From an uncultured Ruminococcus sp. (GTDB lineage: Bacteria > Bacillota > Clostridia > Oscillospirales > Acutalibacteraceae): a stretch of 64,000 nucleotides of DNA. This document shows, in pieces, positions 54,151 through 62,945 of the stretch (positions within the stretch are counted from its first letter, which is position 1; each line of letters opens with the position of its first letter). A program made the translations under genes and the position numbers. The stretch is from positions 79,458 through 143,457 of the forward strand of contig UQCF01000006.1 in NCBI GenBank assembly GCA_900539465.1, in the 5' to 3' direction. The notes under the pieces were generated by a model, which saw only the letters and a list, made by a program, of their open reading frames with translations, made no database searches and was not told the DNA's origin.

Positions 54151-55080
54151 ATGAAAATGAGAAGAGTTATATCCGCGCTCACGGTTTGTGCGCTGTGCAT
54201 GGTGTCGCTTTGCGCCTGTACACGTGCGAATTACGCTCTTAAAGTCGGCGAAAACAGCGTCTCTAAAGAGATTTACGGCTACTATTATTCCGTTGCCGCA
54301 AACTCGGATGAATACAAGGACGAAAAAGATAAAGAAAAAATTGCGGCAGAGCTTTGCGCCGAATATATTTCGGGTCGGCTTTTGGCGGCGGAAAAAGGCG
54401 TTTCGCTCTCTGCGGAAGAAAAGGTTTCGGTTTCTTCAAAAACAAAAAGTATGTGGCAGATGTACTCATCCTTTTATAAAAAATACTCCGTTACAAAAGA
54501 GGCGTTGTGCGAGGCGCTGTCTTATGACGCATTGACGGATAAACTCACGCTCACCGTTTACGGCGAGGGAGGAGAAAAAGAAGAGCCGACCGAAACGCTC
54601 GAAAATTATTTTTATTCAAATTACGCCGCGGTTAAAATAATGTCGGCAAATTTTAAAAAAGAAAACGGCGAGAGCTTTGACGAGGCCGAGGTTGAAGAGA
54701 TAACCAAAAAATTTACAAATATGCGAAATTCCGTGAGGAGCGGCGCAGAGATGTCCTCTGTGGCAGAGCAGTATATTGACATTGTGGATTATGACGACAA
54801 GGTTAAATTCCTGCGTTCGGACGATACGGAATACCCAAGCGGAATGTTTGAAAAAATATCTGAGATACAGACGGGCAGCGTGCAGGTTTTCAGATATGAA
54901 AGAGGAATATATCTTATTCAAAAAATTGATATGAAATCCTCGCCGAGCGAATATTTTGATGTGTATAAAAACGAATGTCTCCTGTCACTCAAACGCGATG
55001 AGATGAAAAAAGAGATAAATACTATTGCACAAAATCAAGAATTAGTATATAATCATAAGGTAACGGATAAATTTGCATAA
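54151..55080 (+). CDS. PrsA/SurA-like chaperone lipoprotein
   Basis: This 309-aa protein has a lipobox (SLCAC, Cys23). A SurA_N-like helical region (SKEIYGYYYSVAANSDEYKD, about 40-130) is followed by a region resembling a degenerate parvulin insert (SGMFEKISEIQTGSVQVFRY then YLIQKIDMK) and a closing helix. It is probably an extracytoplasmic folding factor. Whether the parvulin site is active cannot be told. It has its own promoter, and GGAGGCGGGAG precedes the start. The zinc-ribbon gene follows 23 bp later. Confidence 0.75.
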   Translation: MKMRRVISALTVCALCMVSLCACTRANYALKVGENSVSKEIYGYYYSVAANSDEYKDEKDKEKIAAELCAEYISGRLLAAEKGVSLSAEEKVSVSSKTKSMWQMYSSFYKKYSVTKEALCEALSYDALTDKLTLTVYGEGGEKEEPTETLENYFYSNYAAVKIMSANFKKENGESFDEAEVEEITKKFTNMRNSVRSGAEMSSVAEQYIDIVDYDDKVKFLRSDDTEYPSGMFEKISEIQTGSVQVFRYERGIYLIQKIDMKSSPSEYFDVYKNECLLSLKRDEMKKEINTIAQNQELVYNHKVTDKFA

Positions 55081-55103
55081 GTATCTTTAAAGGAGGAGAA
55101 TAA

Positions 55104-55607
55104 ATGCCAATACCGTATGTTATCGCGCTCGCGGCGGTTGCGATTGTGCTGATATTGCTTGTGTTTTTTCACCGCCGGGTTATCGAGATACTCTATAACA
55201 TTAAAGATTCTTTTGACGATTTTTTAATGAGCATAAAATACGGCAATTTCACCGAGCGTGAAGAGGCGATTTGCAACATTTATCTTAATTATCACTACCC
55301 TGTATATTCACCTTACAGAAGCTATTGCTGGAACTGCGAGGCCGAGGTAAATTCGGCAGACAGCCCCAGATGCCCCGTGTGCGGAATTTATATTTGCTTA
55401 AAATGCGGCGCGTGCCACCCGAATTGCTCCGACAGAGACGAAAAGATATATATATCCGAAAAAGAGGTTCGCGCTTTGTTAAAAAGCAAAAAGAAAAAGG
55501 CTATGAAGCACCGCATAAACTCGGTCAAAGGCAGGGCAAACGATAAAATATATTATTGCGCCCCGGTCGAGAGAGAATTCGGCTCGTCGCAAAAGAACGA
55601 AAAATAA
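55104..55607 (+). CDS. Membrane-anchored zinc-ribbon protein
   Basis: This 167-aa protein has one N-terminal membrane helix (VIALAAVAIVLILLVFF). A cytoplasmic part has clustered Cys pairs (YCWNCEAEV, CPVCGIYICLKCGACHPNC), a likely double zinc site at about 73-110, then a basic tail. No known family. It shares the promoter of the foldase-like gene. The downstream hairpin is both a terminator and the start region of the next small gene. Confidence 0.7.
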   Translation: MPIPYVIALAAVAIVLILLVFFHRRVIEILYNIKDSFDDFLMSIKYGNFTEREEAICNIYLNYHYPVYSPYRSYCWNCEAEVNSADSPRCPVCGIYICLKCGACHPNCSDRDEKIYISEKEVRALLKSKKKKAMKHRINSVKGRANDKIYYCAPVEREFGSSQKNEK

Positions 55608-55627
55608 AGAATAAACAAAATTAAACG

Positions 55628-55664
55628 AGGCATACTACCCGATGGAGGGATAGTATGCCTTTTT
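55628..55664 (+). terminator. Terminator-shaped hairpin overlapping the start of a small gene
   Basis: AGGCATACTA (55628-55637) pairs perfectly with TAGTATGCCT (55651-55660), extended by CCC/GGG, and TTTT follows. The loop holds GGAGGG and the 3' arm holds the ATG of the 53-aa gene. Confidence 0.7.
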
Positions 55665-55816
55665 ATGATAATAATGACGAGCTTAAAAAACAGTATTATT
55701 CATTGCCGCGCGAAATCAAGGACCACATTGACAAAAGCGACGGCAAAATAGGCTCGGTCGCAGAGCTCAACGAGCTTATCAGAAGAATAGAAGCCGCAGA
55801 ACACGGCAAGCTTTAA
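55655..55816 (+). CDS. Small 53-aa charged protein, unknown
   Basis: The product starts MPFYDNNDELKKQYYSLPRE and ends RIEAAEHGKL. It is helical, soluble and charged; GSVAELNELIRRIEAA could be an amphipathic helix. GGAGGG lies 6 nt before ATG inside a hairpin, so translation should depend on the hairpin being open or unformed. A convergent bidirectional hairpin follows. Confidence 0.6.
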   Translation: MPFYDNNDELKKQYYSLPREIKDHIDKSDGKIGSVAELNELIRRIEAAEHGKL

Positions 55817-55822
55817 ATGCCG

Positions 55823-55878
55823 AAAAAAGCTATAATTGCACATAAGGCTTTGATACCTTTGGCAATTATAGCTTTAGT
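55823..55878. terminator. Bidirectional terminator
   Basis: A 14-bp perfect stem, AAAGCTATAATTGC (55826-55839) with its complement at 55862-55875, has U-rich exits on both strands. It lies between convergent genes. Confidence 0.75.
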
Positions 55879-55880
55879 TT

Positions 55881-56843
55881 TTAAATGGAGTCGTTTGCCA
55901 AAACCTGAGGGAAGAATGAATCGATGCCGTCGGGCAAGTCAGATAAAACATCCGGCATTTTTTCGCAATATTCTATTACGGGAGTTATATATTCCGAATT
56001 GCATATAAAAGTTACGTCCTCGGCAGATACCATAGTGTCAACAAACAACAGCGTATATGTTTCTTCGGTGTTTTTGCTTGTCTGCGGCAGCGTCATTTGG
56101 AGCGTGGCATTGCTCCAAAAATCATATTCCGTTGCATAAATATCCAAAGCGTTGCCGTGATTTTTGACATAAATCAACATTCTGCCTTCAATCTCGTCAG
56201 AATATATAAATACTTCGTCTTTGCTTATTTGGTCACAGCTTTTTACCCATAGAGACAGAGACGGGTATTTTTCTTCGAGATCCTCTTTTGTCAGCCATGC
56301 GGCCTCGCTGCCGGAAGCCTGCGTAATGTCACCGACTGACCAAAATAGCACGCCAAACACGGCAGATACAAGCAATGACGGAATAATAATCGCACAAATT
56401 ATTATTGCCGCAAGAGCACCGTTCTTCTTTTTGGGCGGCTTGTTAGCCGGAGATAGCGGAACGGCGTTTGGCTCCTCAATTACCGGTGCGGAGCAGTTGG
56501 GGCAGACCCTCCACTCGGGGCGCAGCGGCATAGAGCAGTTTTTGCAAACGGTTTTGAGCCTGTTGCCGCAATTCGGGCACACGGAATATTCCTCTTTAAT
56601 GGGATTTTTGCAGCATGGGCATAAAAGTATTTTCTTTTTGTCGCTTCTGACGACCAAATAAATTATAAGACCTATCAGCGACGGCACCAAAGTTGCAATC
56701 AAAGACCATAGCACCGGGTTCATATCACGCTTTTGTGCGTCTTTATAAACAAGAATGCATATCACCGTTGATATTGTGGCGTTAACCAACATTATTGCGA
56801 CAACAACAAAAAACGGGATTAAAGATAAAAGGTCAAACGACAT
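55881..56843 (-). CDS. Multi-zinc-ribbon membrane protein
   Basis: This 320-aa protein has two membrane helices at the N terminus (FFVVVAIMLVNATISTVICI and LWSLIATLVPSLIGLIIYLV). Cytoplasmic CxxC ribbons follow (CPCCKNPIKEEYSVCPNC, CKNCSMPLRPEWRVCPNC, about 75-125), then a third helix (AAIIICAIIIPSLLVSAVFG, near 146) and about 150 residues outside. This looks like a sensor layout, but the function is unknown. It lies 10 bp after the UPF0210 gene. Confidence 0.72.
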   Translation of the reverse strand: MSFDLLSLIPFFVVVAIMLVNATISTVICILVYKDAQKRDMNPVLWSLIATLVPSLIGLIIYLVVRSDKKKILLCPCCKNPIKEEYSVCPNCGNRLKTVCKNCSMPLRPEWRVCPNCSAPVIEEPNAVPLSPANKPPKKKNGALAAIIICAIIIPSLLVSAVFGVLFWSVGDITQASGSEAAWLTKEDLEEKYPSLSLWVKSCDQISKDEVFIYSDEIEGRMLIYVKNHGNALDIYATEYDFWSNATLQMTLPQTSKNTEETYTLLFVDTMVSAEDVTFICNSEYITPVIEYCEKMPDVLSDLPDGIDSFFPQVLANDSI

Positions 56844-56853
56844 ATTTTACACC

Positions 56854-58212
56854 TCAGTTTTTTAAACTTTGCATCGGCGCGGGGATTCTGCCGCCGCGAG
56901 CGATAAATTTTTCACTTGAGAATTTTTTAACGGGCATAACGGGAGCCATACCCAAAAGTCCGCCGTATTCGACCTCGTCGCCCTCTTTTTTGCCTGCGGC
57001 GGGGATTATTCTGACAGCTGTTGTTTTTGAATTGACAACGCCTATTGCCGCTTCGTCTGCAATTATTGCCGAAATAGTCGCCGCGTCCGTGTCGCCCGGT
57101 ACGGCTATCATATCAAGACCTACGGAGCAAACGCAGGTCATTGCCTCTAATTTTTCAAGGCAGAGCGAACCGACTTTAACGGCCTCTATCATGCCCTCGT
57201 CTTCGGATACGGGGATGAACGCTCCGCTGAGCCCTCCGACGTGTGAGGAGGCCATTACGCCGCCCTTTTTAACTGCGTCGTTCAAAAGGGCGAGGGCGGC
57301 GGTGGTGCCGTGGGTTCCGCAGTGCTCAAGCCCCATTTCTTCGAGTATTCTCGCAACGCTGTCGCCCTTTGCGGGGGTGGGTGCGAGCGAGAGGTCAACT
57401 ATGCCGAATTCTGCACCGAGACGCTTTGAAGCCTCCTGCGCCACAAGCTGACCCATTCTTGTTATTCTGAATGCGGTTTTTTTGATGGTTTCGGCAACAA
57501 CGTCAAAGCTTTCTCCCTTTACGCTTTGCAGTGCGTGATACACAACACCCGGACCCGAAACGCCTACGTTGATAACGCGCTCCGCTTCGCCTATGCCGTG
57601 AAAAGCACCTGCCATAAAAGGATTGTCCTCAACCGCATTTGCAAAAACAACAAGCTTTGCACAGCCGAGCCCGTCAGTATCTTTTGTAAGCTCGGCGGCA
57701 TCTTTTATAACCCTGCCCATTTGAGCCACGGCATCCATGTTTATGCCGGCTTTGGTTGTGGCAACATTTACGCTTGCACAGACCCTTTCGGTTTCGGCAA
57801 GTGCTCGGGGCAGAGATTTTATAAGGTTTTTATCACCCTCGGTGTATCCCTTATGCACAAGAGCCGAAAATCCGCCGATGAAATTTACTCCGCATTTTTT
57901 TGCCGCCTTGTCAAGCGTTTTGGCAATGGGAACATAATCATCACTCTCACAGCTCTCGGCAATAATTGATATCGGAGTTACCGAAATTCTCTTGTTCACT
58001 ATCGGTATACCAAGCTCAAGCTCTATCTGCTCTGCCACGGGCACAAGATTTTTGGCAGAGGACACTATTTTGTTATATATTTTTTCACAGCATTTATCTA
58101 TGTCGGGGTCACAGCAGTCTCTGAGAGATATGCCCATTGTGACAGTTCTGATGTCAAGATGCTGCCTGTCTATCATTTCATTGGTCTGTAAAATATCTGA
58201 TATATTTATCAA
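56854..58212 (-). CDS. UPF0210 (PFL) family protein
   Basis: This 452-aa protein matches the PFL/UPF0210 family in length and signatures ([63 protein letters not shown]). It is related to glycyl-radical enzyme folds but has no assigned reaction. I chose TTG at 58212 because AGAGGGG lies 7 nt upstream and the product then starts [16 protein letters not shown]; longer forms overlap the previous gene. It follows the UPF0237 gene, its usual partner. Confidence 0.9.
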   Translation of the reverse strand: MINISDILQTNEMIDRQHLDIRTVTMGISLRDCCDPDIDKCCEKIYNKIVSSAKNLVPVAEQIELELGIPIVNKRISVTPISIIAESCESDDYVPIAKTLDKAAKKCGVNFIGGFSALVHKGYTEGDKNLIKSLPRALAETERVCASVNVATTKAGINMDAVAQMGRVIKDAAELTKDTDGLGCAKLVVFANAVEDNPFMAGAFHGIGEAERVINVGVSGPGVVYHALQSVKGESFDVVAETIKKTAFRITRMGQLVAQEASKRLGAEFGIVDLSLAPTPAKGDSVARILEEMGLEHCGTHGTTAALALLNDAVKKGGVMASSHVGGLSGAFIPVSEDEGMIEAVKVGSLCLEKLEAMTCVCSVGLDMIAVPGDTDAATISAIIADEAAIGVVNSKTTAVRIIPAAGKKEGDEVEYGGLLGMAPVMPVKKFSSEKFIARGGRIPAPMQSLKN

Positions 58213-58225
58213 AGCAATACCCCTC

Positions 58226-58498
58226 TCAGATTTTGTGCATCGCGTTGAAAATATCTTCAAGCTGAATTTTGATTGCAAGACCCATTTCTTCACCCTTCAG
58301 GCTCAGCTTTTCACTGATTTCGGCAAAGCTCAAGGGGCTTTTGCCTGTATCTGTGAGCATGACCATCGTGAAAAAGTCGTTTTGCATAACAGTTTGGTTT
58401 ATGTCGTTTATATTCACATTCATTTCAGCGAGCAGCGTGCAGACCTCGGCTATAATGCCTACGCGGTCCTTGCCCATAACCGATACGATTGCTTTCAT
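58226..58498 (-). CDS. UPF0237 ACT-domain protein
   Basis: This 90-aa ACT domain protein opens [20 protein letters not shown] and contains [19 protein letters not shown], standard for UPF0237 (GcvR-like). It probably binds a small ligand, perhaps an amino acid, and pairs with the UPF0210 product. The start at 58498 is preferred over an upstream in-frame codon because it gives the family N terminus. Confidence 0.92.
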   Translation of the reverse strand: MKAIVSVMGKDRVGIIAEVCTLLAEMNVNINDINQTVMQNDFFTMVMLTDTGKSPLSFAEISEKLSLKGEEMGLAIKIQLEDIFNAMHKI

Positions 58499-58502
58499 GC
58501 CG

Positions 58503-58916
58503 TCACTCCTTAACAATAAGCTTTGTGATGCCCGAATCCTCTATGCACACGCTTAATTTGCCTGTGCCTTGGGCATTTTGCGAAAATTCGACTTTCCATA
58601 TTCCTTCGGTGCGGTCATATGCGATTTTAACGGTGTCGTATGTGAAATCGTCCGCAAGCTCTTTTTCTGCAAGGGCTTTTGCCGTTCCCTTGTCTCGGCA
58701 GGCGGATTCCTTTGCGTTCACAAAGCCTTCTTTGGTTGAATTTTTTTCATGCTCTTTTGCAAATTCACTGTAATCGAAGGTGCCGACGGTGTTGTATTCC
58801 ACAACTCCCGAGTCATTGACTTTTGTCTGCTCGCCGAGGTCGCCGCTTTTGCGGCAGGCGGCAAAAGAGGTTATCATTAAAACAGAAAGAACAATAAGTG
58901 CAGCTTTTTTCATCAT
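58503..58916 (-). CDS. Small lipoprotein, unknown
   Basis: This 137-aa protein has a signal peptide (LIVLSVLMITSFAAC) with lipobox FAAC. It has a charged linker and a C-terminal PepSY-like or cystatin-like alpha/beta part (EGFVNAKESACRDKGTAKA, GIWKVEFSQNAQGTG). GGAGG precedes tandem ATGs. It overlaps the rmlB stop by 4 bp and lies 4 bp before UPF0237, so rmlB to the zinc-ribbon gene may be one operon. Confidence 0.75.
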   Translation of the reverse strand: MMKKAALIVLSVLMITSFAACRKSGDLGEQTKVNDSGVVEYNTVGTFDYSEFAKEHEKNSTKEGFVNAKESACRDKGTAKALAEKELADDFTYDTVKIAYDRTEGIWKVEFSQNAQGTGKLSVCIEDSGITKLIVKE

Positions 58917-59923
58917 TCAAACCTCCTGTAATTTTTATATTCTCCGCTGAGTATTTTTTGCCACCATTCCTTGTTGTCAAGATACCAGGTGATGGTTTTT
59001 TGAATACCCTCTTCAAACGGAGTCTCGGGGAACCAGCCGAGCTCTTTTTTGATTTTGGACGGGTCGATTGCATAGCGCATATCGTGACCGGGTCTGTCTT
59101 TGACATAGGTTATGAGGCTCTCGTCCTTGCCGACGGCCTTTATAATGGTTTTAACAACGTCTATATTTGCCTTTTCGTTGTGACCGCCGACGTTGTAGAC
59201 CTCGCCGATTTTGCCGTTTTCAAGAATTAAATCTATCGCCTTGCAGTGGTCGTCAACATAGAGCCAGTCTCTAACATTCAGCCCCTCGCCGTAAACGGGC
59301 AGAGGCTTGTCGGCAAGCGCGTTTGCAATCATCAAAGGGATAAGCTTTTCGGGGAACTGATAAGGGCCGTAGTTATTGGAGCAACGCGAAATTGTGACCG
59401 GTGTGCCGAAGGTGCGGTGATAAGCCATAACCAAAAGGTCGGCAGACGCCTTGCTCGCGGAATACGGCGAAGAGGTGTGAATCGGCGTGCTCTCTGTGAA
59501 AAACAGGTCGGGTCTGTCAAGCGGCAAATCGCCGTAGACCTCGTCTGTAGATACCTGATGATAACGCGGAACCGAGTATTTGTTGCATGCGTCAAGCAGT
59601 GCCTGTGTGCCGAGAATGTTGGTTTTTAAGAAAATCTCCGGGTTTTCTATTGAGCGGTCAACATGGCTCTCTGCGGCAAAGTTGACAACTGCGTCAAACT
59701 TCTCTTCTTCAAAAAGAGCGTTGACGGTTTTTCTGTCGGTTATGTCGCCGAGAACAAAGCGGAAGCTGTCGCCCCTCGCCTTGTCAAGCGTGTAAAGATT
59801 GCCGGCATAAGTGAGTGCGTCAAGGCACACGAGCCTGTAATCGGGGTGCTTTCTTTGCATATAGTATATAAAATTACTGCCTATAAAACCGGCGCCTCCG
59901 GTGACAAGTATATTTTTTGCCAT
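58913..59923 (-). CDS. rmlB: dTDP-glucose 4,6-dehydratase
   Basis: This 336-aa short-chain dehydrogenase has the NAD motif VTGGAGFIGSNFIYYM, NFAAESHVDRSIENP, the catalytic STDEVYGDL and YSASKASADLLV (Tyr-x3-Lys). It makes dTDP-4-keto-6-deoxyglucose for rhamnose or related sugars. No rmlA, C or D is next to it, so it is separated from its pathway genes. It starts the run of minus-strand genes down to 55881. Confidence 0.96.
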   Translation of the reverse strand: MAKNILVTGGAGFIGSNFIYYMQRKHPDYRLVCLDALTYAGNLYTLDKARGDSFRFVLGDITDRKTVNALFEEEKFDAVVNFAAESHVDRSIENPEIFLKTNILGTQALLDACNKYSVPRYHQVSTDEVYGDLPLDRPDLFFTESTPIHTSSPYSASKASADLLVMAYHRTFGTPVTISRCSNNYGPYQFPEKLIPLMIANALADKPLPVYGEGLNVRDWLYVDDHCKAIDLILENGKIGEVYNVGGHNEKANIDVVKTIIKAVGKDESLITYVKDRPGHDMRYAIDPSKIKKELGWFPETPFEEGIQKTITWYLDNKEWWQKILSGEYKNYRRFE

Positions 59924-60018
59924 AAGTTTTTCCCCTTCGGATAATATTTTTATACGCTTGGGTGTACGTATACAAAATTATTATACTATAAACTCGGCAA
60001 AAATAAAAGTAGGCGCGT

Positions 60019-60675
60019 TTATTTTTTTCTGTTCTTAAAATCGTCTGAAATTTTCTTGCTCCAGTTTGCAGAAAGCGGCGCGGCACAGCGGTAGGCGCTG
60101 ACCGTTTTGGAAACGGCTTCGTAAAGAACTTCTGTGCCCTTGCAATCGGCATGGTAATTGACAGCCCTGTCGGCGTTTATACCGAAATGCTTTGCGGTTT
60201 CAACCGCGTCGATATTCGCGCCGATAAAAAGAAATTCCCAGCCGTATTTCTCTTTTTCGAGTTCAATCATCTTTTTGACCTTATCGCTGCTGTAAATGCA
60301 GCTTGCGTTTTCATATCCGTCCGTTACTATTACAAACATAGTGTGCTCCGGCACATCCTCTTTTCTTGCATACTTATGAATGTTTGCAATGTGATGGATT
60401 GCACCGCCTATTGCGTCTATGAGGGCGGTCGCGCCGCGTGTGAAATAATCTTTTTCGGTCATTTTCGGCACGTCAGAGAGCTTCACTCTGTCGTGCAGAA
60501 CCTCGCTCACGTTATCAAACAAAACGGTCGAGACATAACATTCTCCGCTTTCTTTTTTCTGCTTTTTAATCATAGAGTTAAATCCGCCGACGGTGTCGCT
60601 TTCAAGCCCGGACATTGAGCCGCTGCGGTCTAAAATAAATACAAGCTCCGTGATGTTGTTTTTGTTTTTCTTCAT
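60019..60675 (-). CDS. vWA-domain protein of the ADP-ribose module
   Basis: This 218-aa protein is almost entirely one von Willebrand A domain. The MIDAS residues are in LDRSGSMSG (residues 15-23), RGATALIDAIGG (Thr) and IVTDGYENAS (Asp), so metal binding should be intact. There is no signal peptide, so it is cytoplasmic. It resembles TerY-like vWA proteins that accompany kinases, phosphatases and FHA proteins. The start at 60675 has GGAGG. An attenuator-like hairpin lies just upstream, between it and the FHA segment. Confidence 0.88.
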   Translation of the reverse strand: MKKNKNNITELVFILDRSGSMSGLESDTVGGFNSMIKKQKKESGECYVSTVLFDNVSEVLHDRVKLSDVPKMTEKDYFTRGATALIDAIGGAIHHIANIHKYARKEDVPEHTMFVIVTDGYENASCIYSSDKVKKMIELEKEKYGWEFLFIGANIDAVETAKHFGINADRAVNYHADCKGTEVLYEAVSKTVSAYRCAAPLSANWSKKISDDFKNRKK

Positions 60676-60689
60676 GGTGATATCCTCCT

Positions 60690-60733
60690 GAAAAAAATAA
60701 TGTGATTGCAAGTTTGAACCTTACAATCACATT
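60690..60733 (-). terminator. Attenuator-like hairpin upstream of the vWA gene
   Basis: AATGTGATTG (60699-60708) pairs perfectly with CAATCACATT (60724-60733). On the minus transcript TTATTTTTTTC follows directly, then the vWA ribosome site. Confidence 0.7.
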
Positions 60734-60762
60734 ATAAAAGCTTTGAGAACGCAATGTGTCGC

Positions 60763-60778
60763 GCACGGGGCGACAAAT
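60763..60778. repeat. Intergenic repeat GCAYGGGGCGACAAAT, copy 1
   Basis: It lies just after the FHA stop. A copy with one difference lies at 62930-62945, just after the macrodomain gene. A shorter part (GGCGACAAAT) also occurs at 61022-61031 inside coding sequence. Confidence 0.6.
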
Positions 60779-60779
60779 G

Positions 60780-60992
60780 TTATTTTTTATAAAAAGCAAA
60801 AATTTCTTTACCGGCAAAATCAATTTCATCACCGGAGCAAAGTTCATATTTTTTGTTTGGCAAAATTCTTTCGCCGTTAAGCCACGTGCCGTTTTGTGAA
60901 TTATTATCTCTTAAATACCAGATTTTGTTTTCGTACAAAAAATCTGCATATGAAGCAACTGAGCTATCAACAGTATAAAAAAGACAGCACAA
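60780..60992 (-). CDS. FHA-domain segment, -1 frame continuation of the PARG-SGNH gene
   Basis: This frame encodes most of an FHA domain: SSVASYADFLYEN (position of the usual SxxH), YLRDNNSQNGTWLNGERI (the conserved N-G-T) and LCSGDEIDFAGKEIF. The missing first strands (SLRIRNNCAVFF, like the usual xxIGRxxxC) are in the frame of the upstream gene. Joining the two at the T6 run 60977-60982 restores the domain. FHA domains bind phosphothreonine peptides. The Arg of the binding site is uncertain because the strand reads LRIRNN. It is either a frameshifted gene end or a programmed shift product. Confidence 0.6.
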   Translation of the reverse strand: MCCLFYTVDSSVASYADFLYENKIWYLRDNNSQNGTWLNGERILPNKKYELCSGDEIDFAGKEIFAFYKK

Positions 60993-62890
60993 TTATTTCT
61001 TATTCTTAATGATATTGAATTGGCGACAAATTCGTTTTTTTCATTTGAATTTAAATTTGTCAATTTTAGAACTCCGGGAAAAAGCTCGGCTGTTTTGGCT
61101 TTGTTTCTGTTTATGTATTCGTCTCTTAATGCAGGAAAATTATATTTGTAATAGTTATAAGAGGAAATTGTTTTGCCGCATTTTTTGCAAACAAAATTTC
61201 TTTTGCTATTAATAATATATTCATGTTCTTTTTCGCAGTCAAGAAACCGGGCACCTGCGCAATCAAGAGTTTCTCGAAGGATCAGCAATGCTAAAGTGCA
61301 CATGCCTGCTTTATTTGGGTGAATACCGTCAATAGAGTCATAGTGGATGTTATAACTGTATAAGTCAATAAGTTTGCAATTTTGATTTTGAGATGTCAGT
61401 CTTATAATATCATTATATTTTTCTATATGTATACCACAAAATTTTTCCGGAAATGAAAAGTACGGATTTAAAGACATAAACGATGAACAGAGCGTGCAAC
61501 ACCATATTTCTGCTTTGGGATAGTTGTGCTTTATTTTTTCAATCATGGCGTTATAAGAAAACTGAAATTCATCCCACTTGGGGCTGCAATTATTTTCAAG
61601 ATTTGTATTGTGGGGTGTAACACCGTTTGCCCAATCATTTAAGCCAAGATAGATGATGATAATATCCGGCAGTGTGTCGGCTGCATGAAGATTACCTGTT
61701 CTTTCATCACTGCAGCCCGACGGAAACAGTGTATCGCTCTTGAGGAGTTTTGTTACACGACTTCCGGACCATGAATTGTTCACCAGAAGTTCTGCACCTA
61801 AATATTCTATAACTTGTCCCCACCATGTATCTGCCATGTTTGCAACACCGCTTTCTTGACAGACTTTTCCGGTAAAAAATAGGTTGTACCCATCCGGGTT
61901 GTAGCCGTCAAGGGTGCTTATGGAATCTCCCAATATTGAAATCAACTTGCCGTTAAACTTATCACTGTTTTGCCATTCGAAATACTGACATTTTTCAGGA
62001 CTTTTTATTATTTTACCCGATGGAAGCTTTATGAACTCTAAGCTATAACCGTCATTAATGCGTAATTTGTTTGCTTCAACAGACACTCCATAAAAAGCAC
62101 GCTCAAACTCCATAAGGTTTGGACACGGATCATAGGGATCATTATTGTTTGAATTTTTTATTGCAAATATTATTTTTTTAAAGCAGTTGTTGTAGCCGTT
62201 TTCAAAAATAACCTCCTTGAATGCTTTTGCAACAACATCCGGAGGATTTTTAAAAGCTCCGCAACTGAATGCACCGAGTATTAAAACATCGATATTATTT
62301 TCTAATGCAACATTAAATATATTTTTTATTCTAGATTTAAAAAAGTTGCAAAGCGCGGTTTTACTTATATATGTTTTAATTTTGACAAGGAGCGGCGCGG
62401 CGCAGGTTAAAACATCAACATTAAACCATTGGTTGCGATCCAGCAGTTTTAAATCTTCGCTTTTGAAGACGGTAACATTTTTTGTATATATGACACGGTC
62501 TGAATAAAAGAATCGTCCAAACATATAATGATATTTATAAAAATTTTCTGCTGCAACCTGTGATGTAAGGCATGGATAAAGATTACTGCATCTGCACAAA
62601 CACTCTTCCTGCGCTGTTGCCCCGTTTTTTACTCCGCCTCCCGGCACTTCGGGATTTGCAAAGTTTAAAACAGCTACTTTACCAAGATGATGATACTGCG
62701 CTGCGGCAGAAAATGTTGTCGTGTCTTCGACTGAAATTTCAGCTGTTTCACCTTTTTTAATCTGCTCAGCTGTAAAATTTTCAAAATAAACTTTTGTGGA
62801 ATTTCTGGATTTTTCAGTTAAAGCTTTCAATTCATTGTTTTTGCAAAGATTTAATGTGTCGTTAAAACAGTTGATAAGTGCATTGTTCAT
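60911..62890 (-). CDS. PARG (TIGR02452-type) - SGNH hydrolase - zinc ribbon fusion, frameshifted before FHA
   Basis: This 659-aa protein has a microbial-type poly(ADP-ribose) glycohydrolase domain at residues 1-275 with the catalytic signature GGG (84-86) and QEE (94-96). An SGNH/GDSL hydrolase follows at 310-545, with GDS (321-323), GLND (416-419) and DGIH (521-524), so all blocks are present. A C/H zinc-ribbon-like segment (CEKEHEY, CKKCG) lies at 552-572. The last 21 residues after CAVFF look random and end out of frame relative to an FHA domain. AGGAG precedes the start. It lies 54 bp after the macrodomain gene. The predicted action is removal of ADP-ribose and hydrolysis of an ester-type linkage; substrates are unknown. 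Confidence 0.85.
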   Translation of the reverse strand: MNNALINCFNDTLNLCKNNELKALTEKSRNSTKVYFENFTAEQIKKGETAEISVEDTTTFSAAAQYHHLGKVAVLNFANPEVPGGGVKNGATAQEECLCRCSNLYPCLTSQVAAENFYKYHYMFGRFFYSDRVIYTKNVTVFKSEDLKLLDRNQWFNVDVLTCAAPLLVKIKTYISKTALCNFFKSRIKNIFNVALENNIDVLILGAFSCGAFKNPPDVVAKAFKEVIFENGYNNCFKKIIFAIKNSNNNDPYDPCPNLMEFERAFYGVSVEANKLRINDGYSLEFIKLPSGKIIKSPEKCQYFEWQNSDKFNGKLISILGDSISTLDGYNPDGYNLFFTGKVCQESGVANMADTWWGQVIEYLGAELLVNNSWSGSRVTKLLKSDTLFPSGCSDERTGNLHAADTLPDIIIIYLGLNDWANGVTPHNTNLENNCSPKWDEFQFSYNAMIEKIKHNYPKAEIWCCTLCSSFMSLNPYFSFPEKFCGIHIEKYNDIIRLTSQNQNCKLIDLYSYNIHYDSIDGIHPNKAGMCTLALLILRETLDCAGARFLDCEKEHEYIINSKRNFVCKKCGKTISSYNYYKYNFPALRDEYINRNKAKTAELFPGVLKLTNLNSNEKNEFVANSISLRIRNNCAVFFILLIAQLLHMQIFCTKTKSGI

Positions 62891-62929
62891 TTTGCTGCAA
62901 CTCCTGATTTTTTAAAGTTTTTATATTGT

Positions 62930-62945
62930 GCATGGGGCGACAAAT
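62930..62945. repeat. Intergenic repeat GCAYGGGGCGACAAAT, copy 2
   Basis: It overlaps the stop codon of the macrodomain gene and matches 60763-60778 at 15 of 16 positions. Confidence 0.6.
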
